64,000 bases of DNA from Mycolicibacterium holsaticum DSM 44478 = JCM 12374 (GTDB lineage Bacteria > Actinomycetota > Actinomycetes > Mycobacteriales > Mycobacteriaceae). The notes under the pieces were generated by a model. It saw nothing but the letters and a program-made list of their open reading frames with translations. It did not search any database and was not told where the DNA came from. Both the position numbers and the translations under genes were made by a program. This document shows positions 24,601-33,762 of the stretch, piece by piece. Where the stretch lies: assembly GCF_019645835.1 (NCBI RefSeq), contig NZ_CP080998.1:1798001-1862000 (forward strand), read 5' to 3'. The first letter of the stretch is position 1. Every line of letters starts with the position of its first letter.

Positions 24601-27600
24601 GATGTACCCGGAAAGCCCAGCGCCACACACGCTTCCACCGGTGCCCGCCTCGAACTGGGCCCCACCGGCGTCACGTTGAGCGTCCCGCTCTCCGACATCT
24701 GGATCAACATTCCGTTCACCCTTCCGCCCTGCACCGTCAACGGCGGCATGCCGGTCGTCACCGTCGAGGACGCGTCGGCGGCGATGCGCTCGGTCCTCGC
24801 GATCGCCGCGGGCGCCCAGACACCCGACGCGCTGCCGCCCGTGCACGGCGACACCGCGACGGTGACCGTCGAGTGGGATCCCGAGCAGGTCGCCGACCAC
24901 ACCGGGGTCACCGCGACGTTCGGCGCGCCGCTGGCGCCGGGGCTCACGCTGGTGCCCGACGCGTTGGTGGGGCACTGCTGGCCGGCGGTGTTCTCCGTCA
25001 TCGGTTCGGCCGCCACCGAGGCCGGCTTCCCCGTCGTCGAAGGCCTGCTGAGCCTTGTGCACCTGGACCACGCCGCGCACCTGCTCGAGCCGATGCCCAA
25101 GAGCAAGGCCGAATTGACCGTCACCGCAAAGGTTTCGACGGCTGTCGACACCGAGTACGGGCGCGTCATCCCGGTCCAGGTCGGCATCGCCGACAGCAAC
25201 GGCACCGTGCTGGCCCGGCTGGAGGAACGGTTCGCGATCCGCGGGCGCACCGGCGCGGCCGAACTCGCCGATCCGCCGCGTGCGGGCGGCGCGATGACCG
25301 ACAACGCCACCGACACCCCGAGGCGCCGTCGCCGCGACGTCACCGTCACCGCGCCCACCGACATGAGCGCGTTCGCGGTCGTCTCCGGTGACCACAACCC
25401 GATCCACACCGACCGGGCGGCCGCACTGCTGGCAGGGCTGAAAACGCCCATCGTGCACGGGATGTGGCTCTCGGCGGCGGCCCAGCACGTGGTCACCGCG
25501 ACCGATGGCAGGGCCACTCCGCCGGCCCGCCTGGTGGGCTGGACCTCACGCTTCTTGGGCATGGTGCTGCCCGGCGACGAGATCGAGTTCCGGGTCGACC
25601 GCGTCGGTATCGACCGCGGCGCCGAGGTGATCGAGGTGGCCGCACGGGTCGGCAACGAGCTGGTGATGTCGGCGACGGCGCAACTGGCCGCCCCGAAGAC
25701 GGTCTACGCCTTCCCCGGCCAGGGCATCCAGTCCAAGGGCATGGGCATGGAGGTGCGGGCGCGGTCCAAGGCCGCACGCAAGATCTGGGACACCGCCGAC
25801 AGGTTCACCCGCGACGTGCTGGGTTTCTCGGTGCTGCACGTGGTGCGTGACAACCCGACCAGCCTGATCGCCTCCGGTGTGCACTATCACCATCCCGAGG
25901 GTGTGCTCTACCTGACGCAGTTCACCCAGGTCGCGATGGCCACGGTCGCCGCGGCCCAGGTCGCCGAGATGCGTGAGCAGGGCGCGTTCGTCGAGGGCGC
26001 GATCGCCTGCGGCCACTCGGTCGGCGAATACACGGCGCTCGCCTGCGTCATCGGTGTCTACCGACTCGAAGGCTTGCTGGAAGCGGTCTTCCACCGCGGC
26101 TCCAAGATGCACGACATCGTCCCGCGTGACGCGCACGGCCGCTCGAACTACCGGATGGCCGCGATCCGACCGTCCCAGATCGATCTCGAAGATGTCGACG
26201 TGCCGGCCTTCATCGACGAGATCTCGCAGCGCACAGGCGAATTCCTACAGATCGTGAACTACAACCTGCGCGGCTCGCAGTACGCGATCGCCGGAACGGT
26301 CGCCGGGTTGGAGGCCTTGGAGGAAGAGGTCGAGAAGCGCCGCGAGATCACCGGCGGCAAGCGCTCGTTCATTCTCGTGCCCGGTATCGACGTGCCGTTC
26401 CACTCCTCGGTGCTGCGTATCGGGGTGAACGACTTCCGCCGGGCGCTGGAACGCGTGATGCCCGACGCGACACCTCCCGAACTCGTTGTCGGACGCTACA
26501 TCCCGAACCTGGTGCCGCGCCCGTTCACCTTGGACCGCGACTTCATCGAAGAGATCCGTGAACTGGTTCCCGCCGAGCCGCTCGACGAGATCCTGGCCGA
26601 CTACGACACCTGGCGTAACGAGCGGCCCGCCGAGTTGTGCCGCAAGGTCGTCATCGAGCTGCTGGCCTGGCAGTTCGCCAGCCCGGTGCGCTGGATCGAG
26701 ACCCAGGATCTGCTGTTCATCGAGGAGGCCGCGGGCGGCCTGGGGGTGGAGCGCTTCGTGGAGATCGGCGTGAAATCCGCTCCGACCGTCGCGGGTCTGG
26801 CGGAGAACACGCTGAAACTGCCGGAGTACTCGCACAACACCACCGAGGTGCTCAACGCCGAACGTGACGCGGCGGTGCTGTTCGCCACCGACACCGACCC
26901 CGAACCCGAGGCGGATTTCGACGACGCACCTGAACCGCAGGCCGGCGCCGTCGAGCAGGCGCCGCCCGCAGCGGTCCCCGCGGCGCCCGCGGCTCCTGCT
27001 GCGCCGTCGGGCGGCCCCCGTCCAGACGACCTCTCCTACGACGCCGCCGACGCCACCATGGCGCTGATCGCGCTGTCGGCCAAGATGCGTATCGACCAGA
27101 TCGAGCCGCTGGACTCCATCGAGTCGATCACCGACGGCGCGTCGTCGCGACGCAACCAGCTGCTGGTGGATTTGGGGTCGGAGCTGAACCTCGGCGCCAT
27201 CGACGGTGCGGCGGAGGCCGACCTGGCCGGGCTGAAGGGTCAGGTGACCAAGCTGGCCCGCACCTACAAGCCGTTCGGCCCAGTGCTTTCCGATGCGATC
27301 AACGACCAGTTGCGCACCGCGCTCGGCCCGTCCGGGAAACGTCCGGCCTACATCGCCGAACGGGTCAAGAAGACCTGGGAACTCGGCGACGGCTGGGTCA
27401 GGCACGTCACCGTCGAGGTGGCGTTGGGCACCCGCGAGGGCGCCAGCGTGCGCGGTGGTGACCTCGGCGTGCTGCACGACGGTGCGCTCGCGGATGCGGC
27501 GACCGTCGACAAGGTGATCGACGCCGCCGTCGCCGCCGTCGGTGCGCGGCAGGGTGTTGCGGTTTCGCTGCCCGCGGCCGCCGCAGGCAGCGGAGGCGGT

Positions 27601-30600
27601 GTGGTCGATTCGGCCGCACTCGGCGAGTTCGCCGCACAGGTGACGGGCCCCACCGGGGTGCTCGCCTCGGCGGCCCGCCTGATCTTGGGTGAGCTCGGCC
27701 TCGACGCGCCGGTGAGCATTCCGGACAAGACGGACGCCGAGCTGATCGATCTGGTCACCGCCGAATTAGGTTCGGACTGGCCGCGTTTGGTGGCGCCGGT
27801 GTTCGACGGCCGCAAGGCGGTGCTGTTCGACGACCGGTGGGCCAGCGCGCGCGAGGACCTGGCCAGGCTGTGGCTGGTCGACGAGGGCGAGATCGACGCC
27901 GACTGGGCGCGGCTGTCCGAACGGTTCGAGGGTGCAGGCCACATCGTCGGCAAGCAGGCCACCTGGTGGCAGGGCAAGGCGCTGGCGGCGGGCCGCAATA
28001 TCCACGCCTCGCTGTACGGCCGCGCCGCCGCGGGCGCCGAGAATCCCGGCCGGGGCCGCTACAGCGACGAGGTCGCGGTCATCACGGGTGCGTCGAAGGG
28101 GTCCATCGCCGCGTCGGTGGTGTCCAAACTCCTCGACGGTGGCGCGACGGTGATCGCGACGACGTCGAAGCTCGACGACGACCGGTTGGCGTTCTATCGC
28201 GCGCTTTACCGCGACCACGCGCGGTTCGACGCCAAGCTGTGGGTGGTGCCGGCCAACATGGCCTCCTACACGGACATCGACGCGCTGGTCTCCTGGGTTG
28301 GCAGTGAACAGACTGAAAGCCTTGGCCCGCAATCGATCCACCTCAAGGATGCGCTGACGCCGACGTTGCTGTTCCCGTTCGCTGCGCCGCGGGTGGCCGG
28401 TGATCTGTCGGACGCCGGATCGCGCGCCGAGATGGAGATGAAGGTGCTGCTGTGGGCCGTTCAGCGGCTGATCGGTGGGCTGTCGCATGTGGGTGCCGAA
28501 CGGGACGTCGCCGCGCGGCTGCACGTCGTGCTGCCGGGCTCCCCGAACCGCGGCATGTTCGGTGGTGACGGCGCGTACGGCGAGTCCAAGTCCGCGCTCG
28601 ACGCGCTGGTCGCCCGGTGGAAGGCCGAGTCGTCCTGGGCGCACCGAGTCTCCTTGGCGCACGCGCTGATCGGCTGGACCAAGGGCACCGGGTTGATGGG
28701 CCACAACGACGCGATCGTCGACGCCGTCGAACAAGCGGGGGTGACCACCTACACCACCGACGAGATGGCGACCATGCTGATCGGATTGTGCGACATCGAC
28801 GCGAAGGTGGCCGCGGCACGTGAACCGCTGCAGGCCGATTTCACCGGTGGGCTCGCCGACGTGGATCTGGATCTCGCCGAACTGGCCGCCAAGGCTCGCG
28901 AGGAGATGACGTCGGAGCCGACCGATGATGAGGACGATGAGCACGGAATGATCCGCGCGCTGCCCTCGCCGCCGCGCGGTCACCGCGCGGCACCGCCGCC
29001 GGCGTGGGACGACCTGGACGTCGATCCGGCCGATCTGGTGGTCATCGTCGGCGGTGCCGAGCTGGGCCCGTACGGTTCGTCGCGGACCCGCTTCGAGATG
29101 GAGGTCGACAACGAGTTGTCGGCGGCCGGGGTGCTGGAGTTGGCGTGGACCACCGGATTGGTCAAGTGGGAGGACGACCCGACCCCCGGCTGGTACGACA
29201 CCGAGTCCGGTGATCTCGTCGACGAAGGCGAACTGGTGGAGCGCTACCACGACGCCGTCGTCGAACGGGTGGGTATCCGCGAGTTCGTCGGGGACGGCGC
29301 GATTGACGCTGATCACACTGCGCCGCTGCTGGTTTCGGTGTTCCTCGACAAGGACTTCACGTTCGTGGTGTCCAATGAGGAAGAGGCCAGGGCGTTTCAC
29401 CGGGCCGACCCGGAGCACACCGTCATCGCGCCCGTCCCGGACAGCGGTGACTGGCAGGTCACCCGTAAGGCGGGCACCGAGATCCGGGTGCCGCGTAAGA
29501 CGAAGCTGTCCCGCACGGTCGGCGCGCAGATCCCCACCGGGTTCGACCCGATGGTCTACGGCGTCAGCCAGGAGATGATGAACTCCATTGACCGGCTGGC
29601 GATCTGGAACCTCGTCACCACCGTGGACGCGTTCCTGTCCGCAGGGTTCACACCGACCGAACTGATGCGCTGGGTGCATCCCAGCCTGGTGGCCAGCACG
29701 CAGGGCACCGGCATGGGCGGTATGACGTCGATGCAGACGATGTACCACGGCAACCTGCTGGGCAGGAACAAGCCGAACGACATCCTGCAGGAAGTCCTGC
29801 CCAACGTGTACGCCGGACACGTCGTGCAGTCCTACATCGGCAGCTACGGTGCGATGATCCACCCGGTCGGCGCGTGCGCCACCGCGGCCGTTTCGGTCGA
29901 GGAGGGCGTCGACAAGATCCGGTTGGGCAAGGCCGAATTCGTCGTCGCCGGGGGATACGACGACCTGACGCTGGAAGCCATCATCGGCTTCGGCGACATG
30001 GCGGCCACCGCGGACACCGAGGCGATGCGGGCCAAGGGCATCAGCGACGCGCGGTTCTCCCGGGCCAACGACCGGCGCAGGCTCGGGTTCGTCGAGGGGC
30101 AGGGTGGTGGCACCCTGCTGCTGGCCCGCGGCGACCTCGCGCTCAAGATGGGCCTGCCGGTGATGGCGGTGGTGGCCTACGTGTCGTCGTTCGCCGACGG
30201 CGTGCACACGTCGATTCCGGCCCCGGGTATGGGCGCGCTCAGCGCGGGCCGCGGCGGGCGGCAGTCGGAGTTGGCGCGTTCGCTCGCCAAACTCGGCGTC
30301 GGCCCCGACGACATCGCCGTGGTGAGCAAGCACGACACGTCGACGCTGGCCAACGACCCCAACGAGACCGAGTTGCACGAACGGCTGGCCGACTCGTTGG
30401 GCCGGTCCGAAGGCGCGCCGCTGTTCGTGGTGTCGCAGAAGAGCCTGACCGGACACTCCAAGGGCGGCGCAGCGGCCTTCCAGATCATGGGCCTGTGCCA
30501 GATCCTGCGCGACGGCGTCATCCCGCCCAACCGCAGCCTGGACTGCGTCGACGACGAGCTCGCTAACGCCGCGCACCTCGTTTGGCTGCGCGACACCCTG

Positions 30601-30936
30601 CGGTTCGGCGAACAGTTCCCGCTCAAGGCCGGTTTGGTGACCAGCCTGGGCTTCGGGCACGTATCCGGTCTGGTCGCGCTGGTGCATCCGCAGGCGTTCA
30701 TCGCCGCGCTGAGCCCGCAGCAGCGTGCGGACTACCTCGAGCGCGCCAACGCCCGGGTGCTGGCGGGTCAGCTGCGGCTGGCGTCGGCGATCGCGGGCGG
30801 CCCGCCGATGTACGAGAAGCCGGCGGACCGCAGGTTCGCCGGGGATGCATCGGAGAAGCGGCAGGAGGCTCAGATGCTGCTGGACCCGACGTCGCGGCTT
30901 GGCGATGGCGACGTGTATGTGGCGTCGACACAGTGA
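21697..30936 (+). CDS. fas: Type I fatty acid synthase (multifunctional)
   Basis: A single 3079-aa chain performing all steps of de novo fatty acid synthesis and giving the C16-C18 and C24-C26 acyl-CoAs used for phospholipids and mycolic acids. Order seen: acetyltransferase (GHSQG, Ser152), enoyl reductase (GGRAGGHHSWED, about 571-582), dehydratase hot-dog (GDHNPIHTD, about 1231), malonyl/palmitoyl transferase (GHSVGEY, Ser1441), ACP (DGASSRRNQ, phosphopantetheine Ser about 1816), ketoreductase (VITGASKGS, about 2128), ketosynthase (GACATA, Cys2727; KHDTSTLANDPNE; TGHSKGG). An Ala/Pro linker precedes ACP. Near-collinear with M. tuberculosis Fas (3069 aa). GTG start, RBS GAGGAGA 9 nt upstream. 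acpS follows at 15 bp. Codon use is normal. Confidence 0.99.
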   Translation: MTINEQHRAPADRKTPDAATIAGTHALVDRLNAGEPYAVAFGGQGGSWLENLEELVSSAGIESELSEVVGEAELLLEPVARELVVVRPIGFEPMKWVRALAAEEPLPTNKQLITAAISGPGILLTQMAAIRALTRQGLDLQGSPPVAMAGHSQGLMACESLRANGARDAELLALLQLIGAAGSLISRRRGMVGRGDKSPMVSVTNVDPDRIADLLEEFSQDVRTVLPPVLSIRNGRRSVVITGTPEQLGRFELYCAKITEKEEAERKSKLRGGAVFSPVFHGVQVEVGFHTPRLADGVELVDRWAAKCGIDAELAHEMTESIFVRPIDWVAEVERLHDAGAKWIVDLGPSDTATRVTAPIVRGLGIGLVPAATRVGQRNLFTVGAEPDVPPAWSSFAPTTVALPDGSVKLSTKFTRLTGRSPILLAGMTPTTVDAKIVAAAANAGHWAELAGGGQVTEEIFENRIAELTGLLEPGRAVQFNSLFLDPYLWKLQLGGKRLVQRARQSGAPIDGVVVSAGIPELDEAVDLIDELNTVGISHVVFKPGTVDQIKSVINIAAEVPGKDVIVHIEGGRAGGHHSWEDLDDLLLDTYADLRKLSNITVCVGGGIGTPERAAEYLSGDWAKAYNYPPMPVDGILVGTAAMATLEATTSPAVKQMLVDTTGTDHWISAGKAQGGMASSRSQLGADIHEIDNAASRCGRLLDEVAGDADAVAARRDELIAAMANTCKPYFGDVGEMTYLQWLQRYVELSVGDGDSTADTAAPGSPWLADTWRERFADMLQRAEARLHPQDSGTIETLFDDAALLENPQQAIAALLARYPDAETLKLHPADVPFFVTLCKTPGKPVNFVPVIDKDVRRWWRSDSLWQAHDARYSADQVCIIPGTQAVAGITRVDEPVGDLLDRFEQAAIDQVLATDGRPVPVVSRRYARAETTGPLSVVLDSPDVLWAGRTAINPVHRIGAPEEWQVNDVPGKPSATHASTGARLELGPTGVTLSVPLSDIWINIPFTLPPCTVNGGMPVVTVEDASAAMRSVLAIAAGAQTPDALPPVHGDTATVTVEWDPEQVADHTGVTATFGAPLAPGLTLVPDALVGHCWPAVFSVIGSAATEAGFPVVEGLLSLVHLDHAAHLLEPMPKSKAELTVTAKVSTAVDTEYGRVIPVQVGIADSNGTVLARLEERFAIRGRTGAAELADPPRAGGAMTDNATDTPRRRRRDVTVTAPTDMSAFAVVSGDHNPIHTDRAAALLAGLKTPIVHGMWLSAAAQHVVTATDGRATPPARLVGWTSRFLGMVLPGDEIEFRVDRVGIDRGAEVIEVAARVGNELVMSATAQLAAPKTVYAFPGQGIQSKGMGMEVRARSKAARKIWDTADRFTRDVLGFSVLHVVRDNPTSLIASGVHYHHPEGVLYLTQFTQVAMATVAAAQVAEMREQGAFVEGAIACGHSVGEYTALACVIGVYRLEGLLEAVFHRGSKMHDIVPRDAHGRSNYRMAAIRPSQIDLEDVDVPAFIDEISQRTGEFLQIVNYNLRGSQYAIAGTVAGLEALEEEVEKRREITGGKRSFILVPGIDVPFHSSVLRIGVNDFRRALERVMPDATPPELVVGRYIPNLVPRPFTLDRDFIEEIRELVPAEPLDEILADYDTWRNERPAELCRKVVIELLAWQFASPVRWIETQDLLFIEEAAGGLGVERFVEIGVKSAPTVAGLAENTLKLPEYSHNTTEVLNAERDAAVLFATDTDPEPEADFDDAPEPQAGAVEQAPPAAVPAAPAAPAAPSGGPRPDDLSYDAADATMALIALSAKMRIDQIEPLDSIESITDGASSRRNQLLVDLGSELNLGAIDGAAEADLAGLKGQVTKLARTYKPFGPVLSDAINDQLRTALGPSGKRPAYIAERVKKTWELGDGWVRHVTVEVALGTREGASVRGGDLGVLHDGALADAATVDKVIDAAVAAVGARQGVAVSLPAAAAGSGGGVVDSAALGEFAAQVTGPTGVLASAARLILGELGLDAPVSIPDKTDAELIDLVTAELGSDWPRLVAPVFDGRKAVLFDDRWASAREDLARLWLVDEGEIDADWARLSERFEGAGHIVGKQATWWQGKALAAGRNIHASLYGRAAAGAENPGRGRYSDEVAVITGASKGSIAASVVSKLLDGGATVIATTSKLDDDRLAFYRALYRDHARFDAKLWVVPANMASYTDIDALVSWVGSEQTESLGPQSIHLKDALTPTLLFPFAAPRVAGDLSDAGSRAEMEMKVLLWAVQRLIGGLSHVGAERDVAARLHVVLPGSPNRGMFGGDGAYGESKSALDALVARWKAESSWAHRVSLAHALIGWTKGTGLMGHNDAIVDAVEQAGVTTYTTDEMATMLIGLCDIDAKVAAAREPLQADFTGGLADVDLDLAELAAKAREEMTSEPTDDEDDEHGMIRALPSPPRGHRAAPPPAWDDLDVDPADLVVIVGGAELGPYGSSRTRFEMEVDNELSAAGVLELAWTTGLVKWEDDPTPGWYDTESGDLVDEGELVERYHDAVVERVGIREFVGDGAIDADHTAPLLVSVFLDKDFTFVVSNEEEARAFHRADPEHTVIAPVPDSGDWQVTRKAGTEIRVPRKTKLSRTVGAQIPTGFDPMVYGVSQEMMNSIDRLAIWNLVTTVDAFLSAGFTPTELMRWVHPSLVASTQGTGMGGMTSMQTMYHGNLLGRNKPNDILQEVLPNVYAGHVVQSYIGSYGAMIHPVGACATAAVSVEEGVDKIRLGKAEFVVAGGYDDLTLEAIIGFGDMAATADTEAMRAKGISDARFSRANDRRRLGFVEGQGGGTLLLARGDLALKMGLPVMAVVAYVSSFADGVHTSIPAPGMGALSAGRGGRQSELARSLAKLGVGPDDIAVVSKHDTSTLANDPNETELHERLADSLGRSEGAPLFVVSQKSLTGHSKGGAAAFQIMGLCQILRDGVIPPNRSLDCVDDELANAAHLVWLRDTLRFGEQFPLKAGLVTSLGFGHVSGLVALVHPQAFIAALSPQQRADYLERANARVLAGQLRLASAIAGGPPMYEKPADRRFAGDASEKRQEAQMLLDPTSRLGDGDVYVASTQ

Positions 30937-30951
30937 GATAGCGTCACGGCT

Positions 30952-31344
30952 ATGGCGATAGTCGGGGTGGGGATCGACCTGGTGTCCATCCCGGAGTTCG
31001 CCGAGCAGGTCGACCAGCCGGGCACGGTGTTCGCCGAGACGTTCACCCCCGGTGAGCGCCGCGACGCCGCCGACAAGAGCTCGTCGGCGGCGCGGCATTT
31101 GGCCGCGCGGTGGGCGGCCAAGGAAGCCGTCATCAAGGCGTGGTCGGGTTCGCGGTTCGCCAAACGGCCCGTGCTGCCCGAGGGCATACACCGCGACATC
31201 GAGGTCGTCACCGACATGTGGGGCCGGCCGAAGGTCCGGCTGACCGGTGCGATCGCCGAGCATCTCAAGGATGTGACGATCCATTTGTCGCTGACGCACG
31301 AGGCAGGCACCGCGGCGGCGGTCGCCATCCTCGAGGAACGCTGA
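30952..31344 (+). CDS. acpS: Holo-[acyl-carrier-protein] synthase AcpS
   Basis: A 130-aa phosphopantetheinyl transferase that moves 4'-phosphopantetheine from CoA to the Ser of ACPs, notably the FAS-I ACP domain encoded just upstream. Seen: VGVGIDLVSIPEF (Mg-binding Asp9) and RWAAKEAVIKAW (Glu in the second metal motif), then SLTHEAGTAAAVAIL. Length equals M. tuberculosis AcpS. It lies 15 bp behind fas, so the pair is one operon under the fas promoter. A long imperfect hairpin follows. Confidence 0.97.
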   Translation: MAIVGVGIDLVSIPEFAEQVDQPGTVFAETFTPGERRDAADKSSSAARHLAARWAAKEAVIKAWSGSRFAKRPVLPEGIHRDIEVVTDMWGRPKVRLTGAIAEHLKDVTIHLSLTHEAGTAAAVAILEER

Positions 31345-31352
31345 GCCCACTT

Positions 31353-31416
31353 CCGCGAGGGACCGTGTCTGCACACGACACGCCGCGCTTGGCCGGCAGT
31401 TTGCGGTCTCTCGCGG
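31353..31416. repeat. Long inverted repeat after acpS
   Basis: 13-nt arms at 31353-31365 (CCGCGAGGGACCG) and 31404-31416 (CGGTCTCTCGCGG), one mismatch that still pairs as G-U in RNA. The loop contains TGTCTGCACACGACA, itself partly palindromic. Could end fas-acpS transcripts; resembles intergenic repeats I recall from mycobacterial genomes. Confidence 0.55.
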
Positions 31417-31444
31417 TGAATGCTGACCGGGTAGCGTCGTGGCC

Positions 31445-32779
31445 ATGGGTGATCTGGTGCAGCGAGTGCGTGAGGTGCTGCCCTCGGTGCGGCGCGACCT
31501 CGAGGATCTGGTGCGTATCGAGTCGGTGTGGGCCGACCCCGCCCGCCGACCCGAGGTGCAGCGCAGCGCGGACACCGTGGCAAAACTGCTCTCCGATGCG
31601 GGATTCGGCGATATACAGATCGTCAGCGAAGGTGGTGCACCGGCCGTGATCGCGCGCCATGCGGCCCCGCCGGGCGCCCCGACCGTGCTGCTGTATGCCC
31701 ACCACGACGTTCAACCCGAGGGCGACCACACCCAGTGGAACACGCCACCGTTCGAGCCGACCGAGCGCGACGGCCGACTTTACGGTCGGGGTACCGCCGA
31801 TGACAAGGCCGGTATCGCAACCCATTTGGCGGCGTTTCGGGCGCACGGTGGCAACCCGCCGGTCGGGGTGACGGTGTTCGTCGAGGGCGAGGAGGAATCC
31901 GGCTCACCGTCGCTGTCCAAGCTGCTGGCCGCGCACCGCGAGACGTTGGCCGCCGATGTCATCGTCATCGCCGACTCCGACAACTGGAGCACCGACGTGC
32001 CGTCGCTGACGGTCTCGCTGCGCGGGCTCGCCGACTGCATCGTCGAGGTGGCCACCCTCGATCACGGGCTGCACTCCGGGTTGTGGGGCGGGGTGGTGCC
32101 CGACGCGCTCAGCGCGCTGGTGCGGTTGCTGGCCAGCCTGCACGACGACGACGGCAACGTCGCGGTCGCCGGCCTGCACGAGGCCACCGCGTCCGACGTC
32201 GACTACCCGCCCGAACGGGTACGCGACGAGACCGGGTTACTCGATGGGGTGTCGGAGATCGGTTCGGGTTCTGTCCCACAACGGCTTTGGGCCAAGCCGT
32301 CGATCACGGTCATCGGGATCGACACGACGTCGATCGACAAGTCGTCGAACACCCTGATCCCGCGGGCCAAAGCGAAGATCAGCATGCGGGTTGCGCCTGG
32401 CGGTGACGCCGGCGCGCATCTTGCCGCGCTGACGCGTCACCTCGAAGAGAACGTGCCGTGGGGAGCGCAGGTTACCGTCACCCCCGGCGACCTCGGCCGG
32501 CCGTACGCGATCGACGCCAGCGGCCCCGTCTACGACGCCGCACGGGCGGCGTTTCGGGAAGCGTGGGGCGCCGAACCCGTCGACACCGGTGTGGGCGGCT
32601 CGATCCCGTTCATCGCCGAGTTCGCAGAGGCGTTCCCGTCGGCCAAGATCCTGGTCACCGGGGTGGAAGATCCTGCGACACAGGCGCACAGCGTGAACGA
32701 GAGTCTGCATCTGGGCGTACTGGAACGCGCGGCCACCGCCGAGGCGCTGCTGTTGGCGAAGCTGGGCTCAGACGGATAG
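31445..32779 (+). CDS. M20 family metallopeptidase (dipeptidase-like)
   Basis: A 444-aa zinc peptidase of the ArgE/DapE/CPG2 class. Metal and catalytic motifs: YAHHDVQPEG (His and Asp), YGRGTADDKAGI (bridging Asp) and VFVEGEEESGSPSL (catalytic Glu pair). The dimerisation lid domain lies in the middle (about residues 190-310), then a final His in DPATQAHSVNESL. Corresponds in position to M. tuberculosis Rv2522c, next to acpS and bcp. Start ATG 31445 was preferred to the in-frame GTG 6 bp upstream. Substrate unknown; a di- or short peptide is likely. Its 3' end overlaps bcp by 12 bp, tail to tail. Confidence 0.92.
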   Translation: MGDLVQRVREVLPSVRRDLEDLVRIESVWADPARRPEVQRSADTVAKLLSDAGFGDIQIVSEGGAPAVIARHAAPPGAPTVLLYAHHDVQPEGDHTQWNTPPFEPTERDGRLYGRGTADDKAGIATHLAAFRAHGGNPPVGVTVFVEGEEESGSPSLSKLLAAHRETLAADVIVIADSDNWSTDVPSLTVSLRGLADCIVEVATLDHGLHSGLWGGVVPDALSALVRLLASLHDDDGNVAVAGLHEATASDVDYPPERVRDETGLLDGVSEIGSGSVPQRLWAKPSITVIGIDTTSIDKSSNTLIPRAKAKISMRVAPGGDAGAHLAALTRHLEENVPWGAQVTVTPGDLGRPYAIDASGPVYDAARAAFREAWGAEPVDTGVGGSIPFIAEFAEAFPSAKILVTGVEDPATQAHSVNESLHLGVLERAATAEALLLAKLGSDG

Positions 32780-33241
32780 ATCGCGTCGTAGCTTCGCGAC
32801 GTGGCCGGTGGCGCGAACGTTGTACTGGGCCGCCTCGATGTTGCCCTTCTCGTCGACGAGGAAGGTCGAGCGGATAACCCCTTGAACGGTCTTGCCGTAC
32901 ATGGTTTTCTCGCCGAACGCGCCCCACGCGGTGAGCACCTTGCGTTCGGGATCGGACAGCAGCGGGAAAGTCAGCTTCTGCGCGTCGCGGAACTTGGCCA
33001 GTTTCTCCGGCTTGTCCGGTGAGATACCGATGACGTCGATACCGGCGTCGTTGAGCTCGCTGAGGTTGTCGCGGAAATCGCAGGCCTGTTTGGTGCAGCC
33101 GGGCGTCGACGCGGCGGGGTAGAAGTACACGATGACCTTGCGGCCCTTGTAGTCGGAAAGCTTGACCGTGTTGCCGTCGGCATCCGGCAGGTTGAACGCC
33201 GGGGCTTTGTCGCCAACCTCGAGTCGCGGTGTCTGTGGCAC
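32768..33241 (-). CDS. bcp: Thioredoxin-dependent peroxiredoxin Bcp
   Basis: A 157-aa BCP/PrxQ-type peroxiredoxin that reduces hydroperoxides. The peroxidatic Cys is in PAASTPGCTKQACDFRDN, with the resolving Cys five residues later as in PrxQ. ISPDKPEKLAKFRDAQ and QGVIRSTFLVDEKGNI complete the fold. GTG at 33241 gives the same length as M. tuberculosis Bcp (Rv2521) and has AAGGGA upstream; an ATG 18 bp earlier is possible. Convergent with the M20 peptidase, divergent from the DUF3618 gene, as in M. tuberculosis. Confidence 0.95.
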   Translation of the reverse strand: MPQTPRLEVGDKAPAFNLPDADGNTVKLSDYKGRKVIVYFYPAASTPGCTKQACDFRDNLSELNDAGIDVIGISPDKPEKLAKFRDAQKLTFPLLSDPERKVLTAWGAFGEKTMYGKTVQGVIRSTFLVDEKGNIEAAQYNVRATGHVAKLRRDLSV

Positions 33242-33355
33242 GCCTGGACATCCCTTCATGTCGACCTTTGCGCTCCGGTGAGCGCGGGCTGCTTTAGGGT
33301 AGATCGGCAGGCTCCGAAGTGGAGTTGCGACTTCTCAGGCGGCTTGGAGGCGCAA

Positions 33356-33583
33356 GTGGCAGACCGCGATCCCGACACCATCAAGCGGGAGATCGATCAG
33401 GCGCGTAATCAGCTGGCGTCGACCGTGGACATTCTGGCCGAACGGGCCAACCCCACCAGGCTGGCCGAGGACTTCAAGGCCGGCGCGGTGCGGTTCGTCA
33501 AGAAGCCGGCCGTGGCGGTGACGCTGGCCGGCGTGGGTGCGTTGCTGCTCGTGCTGACGGTGCGCCGAATCAAGCAGCGCTGA
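33356..33583 (+). CDS. DUF3618 small membrane protein
   Basis: A 75-aa protein starting at GTG with TTGGAGG 5 nt upstream. An amphipathic, charged N-terminal helix (PDTIKREIDQARNQLASTVD, then ILAERANPTRLAEDFKAG) precedes one transmembrane helix (PAVAVTLAGVGALLLVLTV) and a basic RRIKQR end. This is the DUF3618 pattern; M. tuberculosis Rv2520c is the positional counterpart. Role unknown; probably a membrane-associated scaffold or stress protein. Divergent from bcp. Confidence 0.85.
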   Translation: MADRDPDTIKREIDQARNQLASTVDILAERANPTRLAEDFKAGAVRFVKKPAVAVTLAGVGALLLVLTVRRIKQR

Positions 33584-33588
33584 GGCCG

Positions 33589-33762
33589 TCAGCCCCGGCG
33601 ACGCGCAGAGCGCAACCAGTCGGCGAACGAAAAGCTCGGGGGATTGGCGACTCGGCCGAGCCGGCTGCAGCTGTACACCGCGACCGGACTGTCCCCAGTT
33701 ACCTCATCGGCAGCGTACGAATCCACGGCGCCTGCCGTAAACGATCCGCTTATCTGCGACAT
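33589..33762 (-). CDS. Possible 57-aa small protein, unknown
   Basis: An open frame from ATG 33762 to TGA 33589 encodes 57 residues, beginning MSQISGSFTAGAVDSYAADE and ending SFADWLRSARRRG. GGGGAA lies 9 nt upstream of the ATG. It is convergent with the DUF3618 gene with only 5 bp between stops. No family is recognised and no transmembrane helix is present. Codon third positions are mostly G/C, as expected of a gene, but the length gives little power, so it remains tentative. Confidence 0.35.
   Translation of the reverse strand: MSQISGSFTAGAVDSYAADEVTGDSPVAVYSCSRLGRVANPPSFSFADWLRSARRRG

Noticed and set aside
27766..31575. 1269-codon open frame antisense to fas and acpS
   Set aside because: It is the mirror of well-supported genes in GC-rich DNA. 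Its translation is rich in Arg, His, Gln and Gly with no domain, and fas is unmistakable on the other strand.
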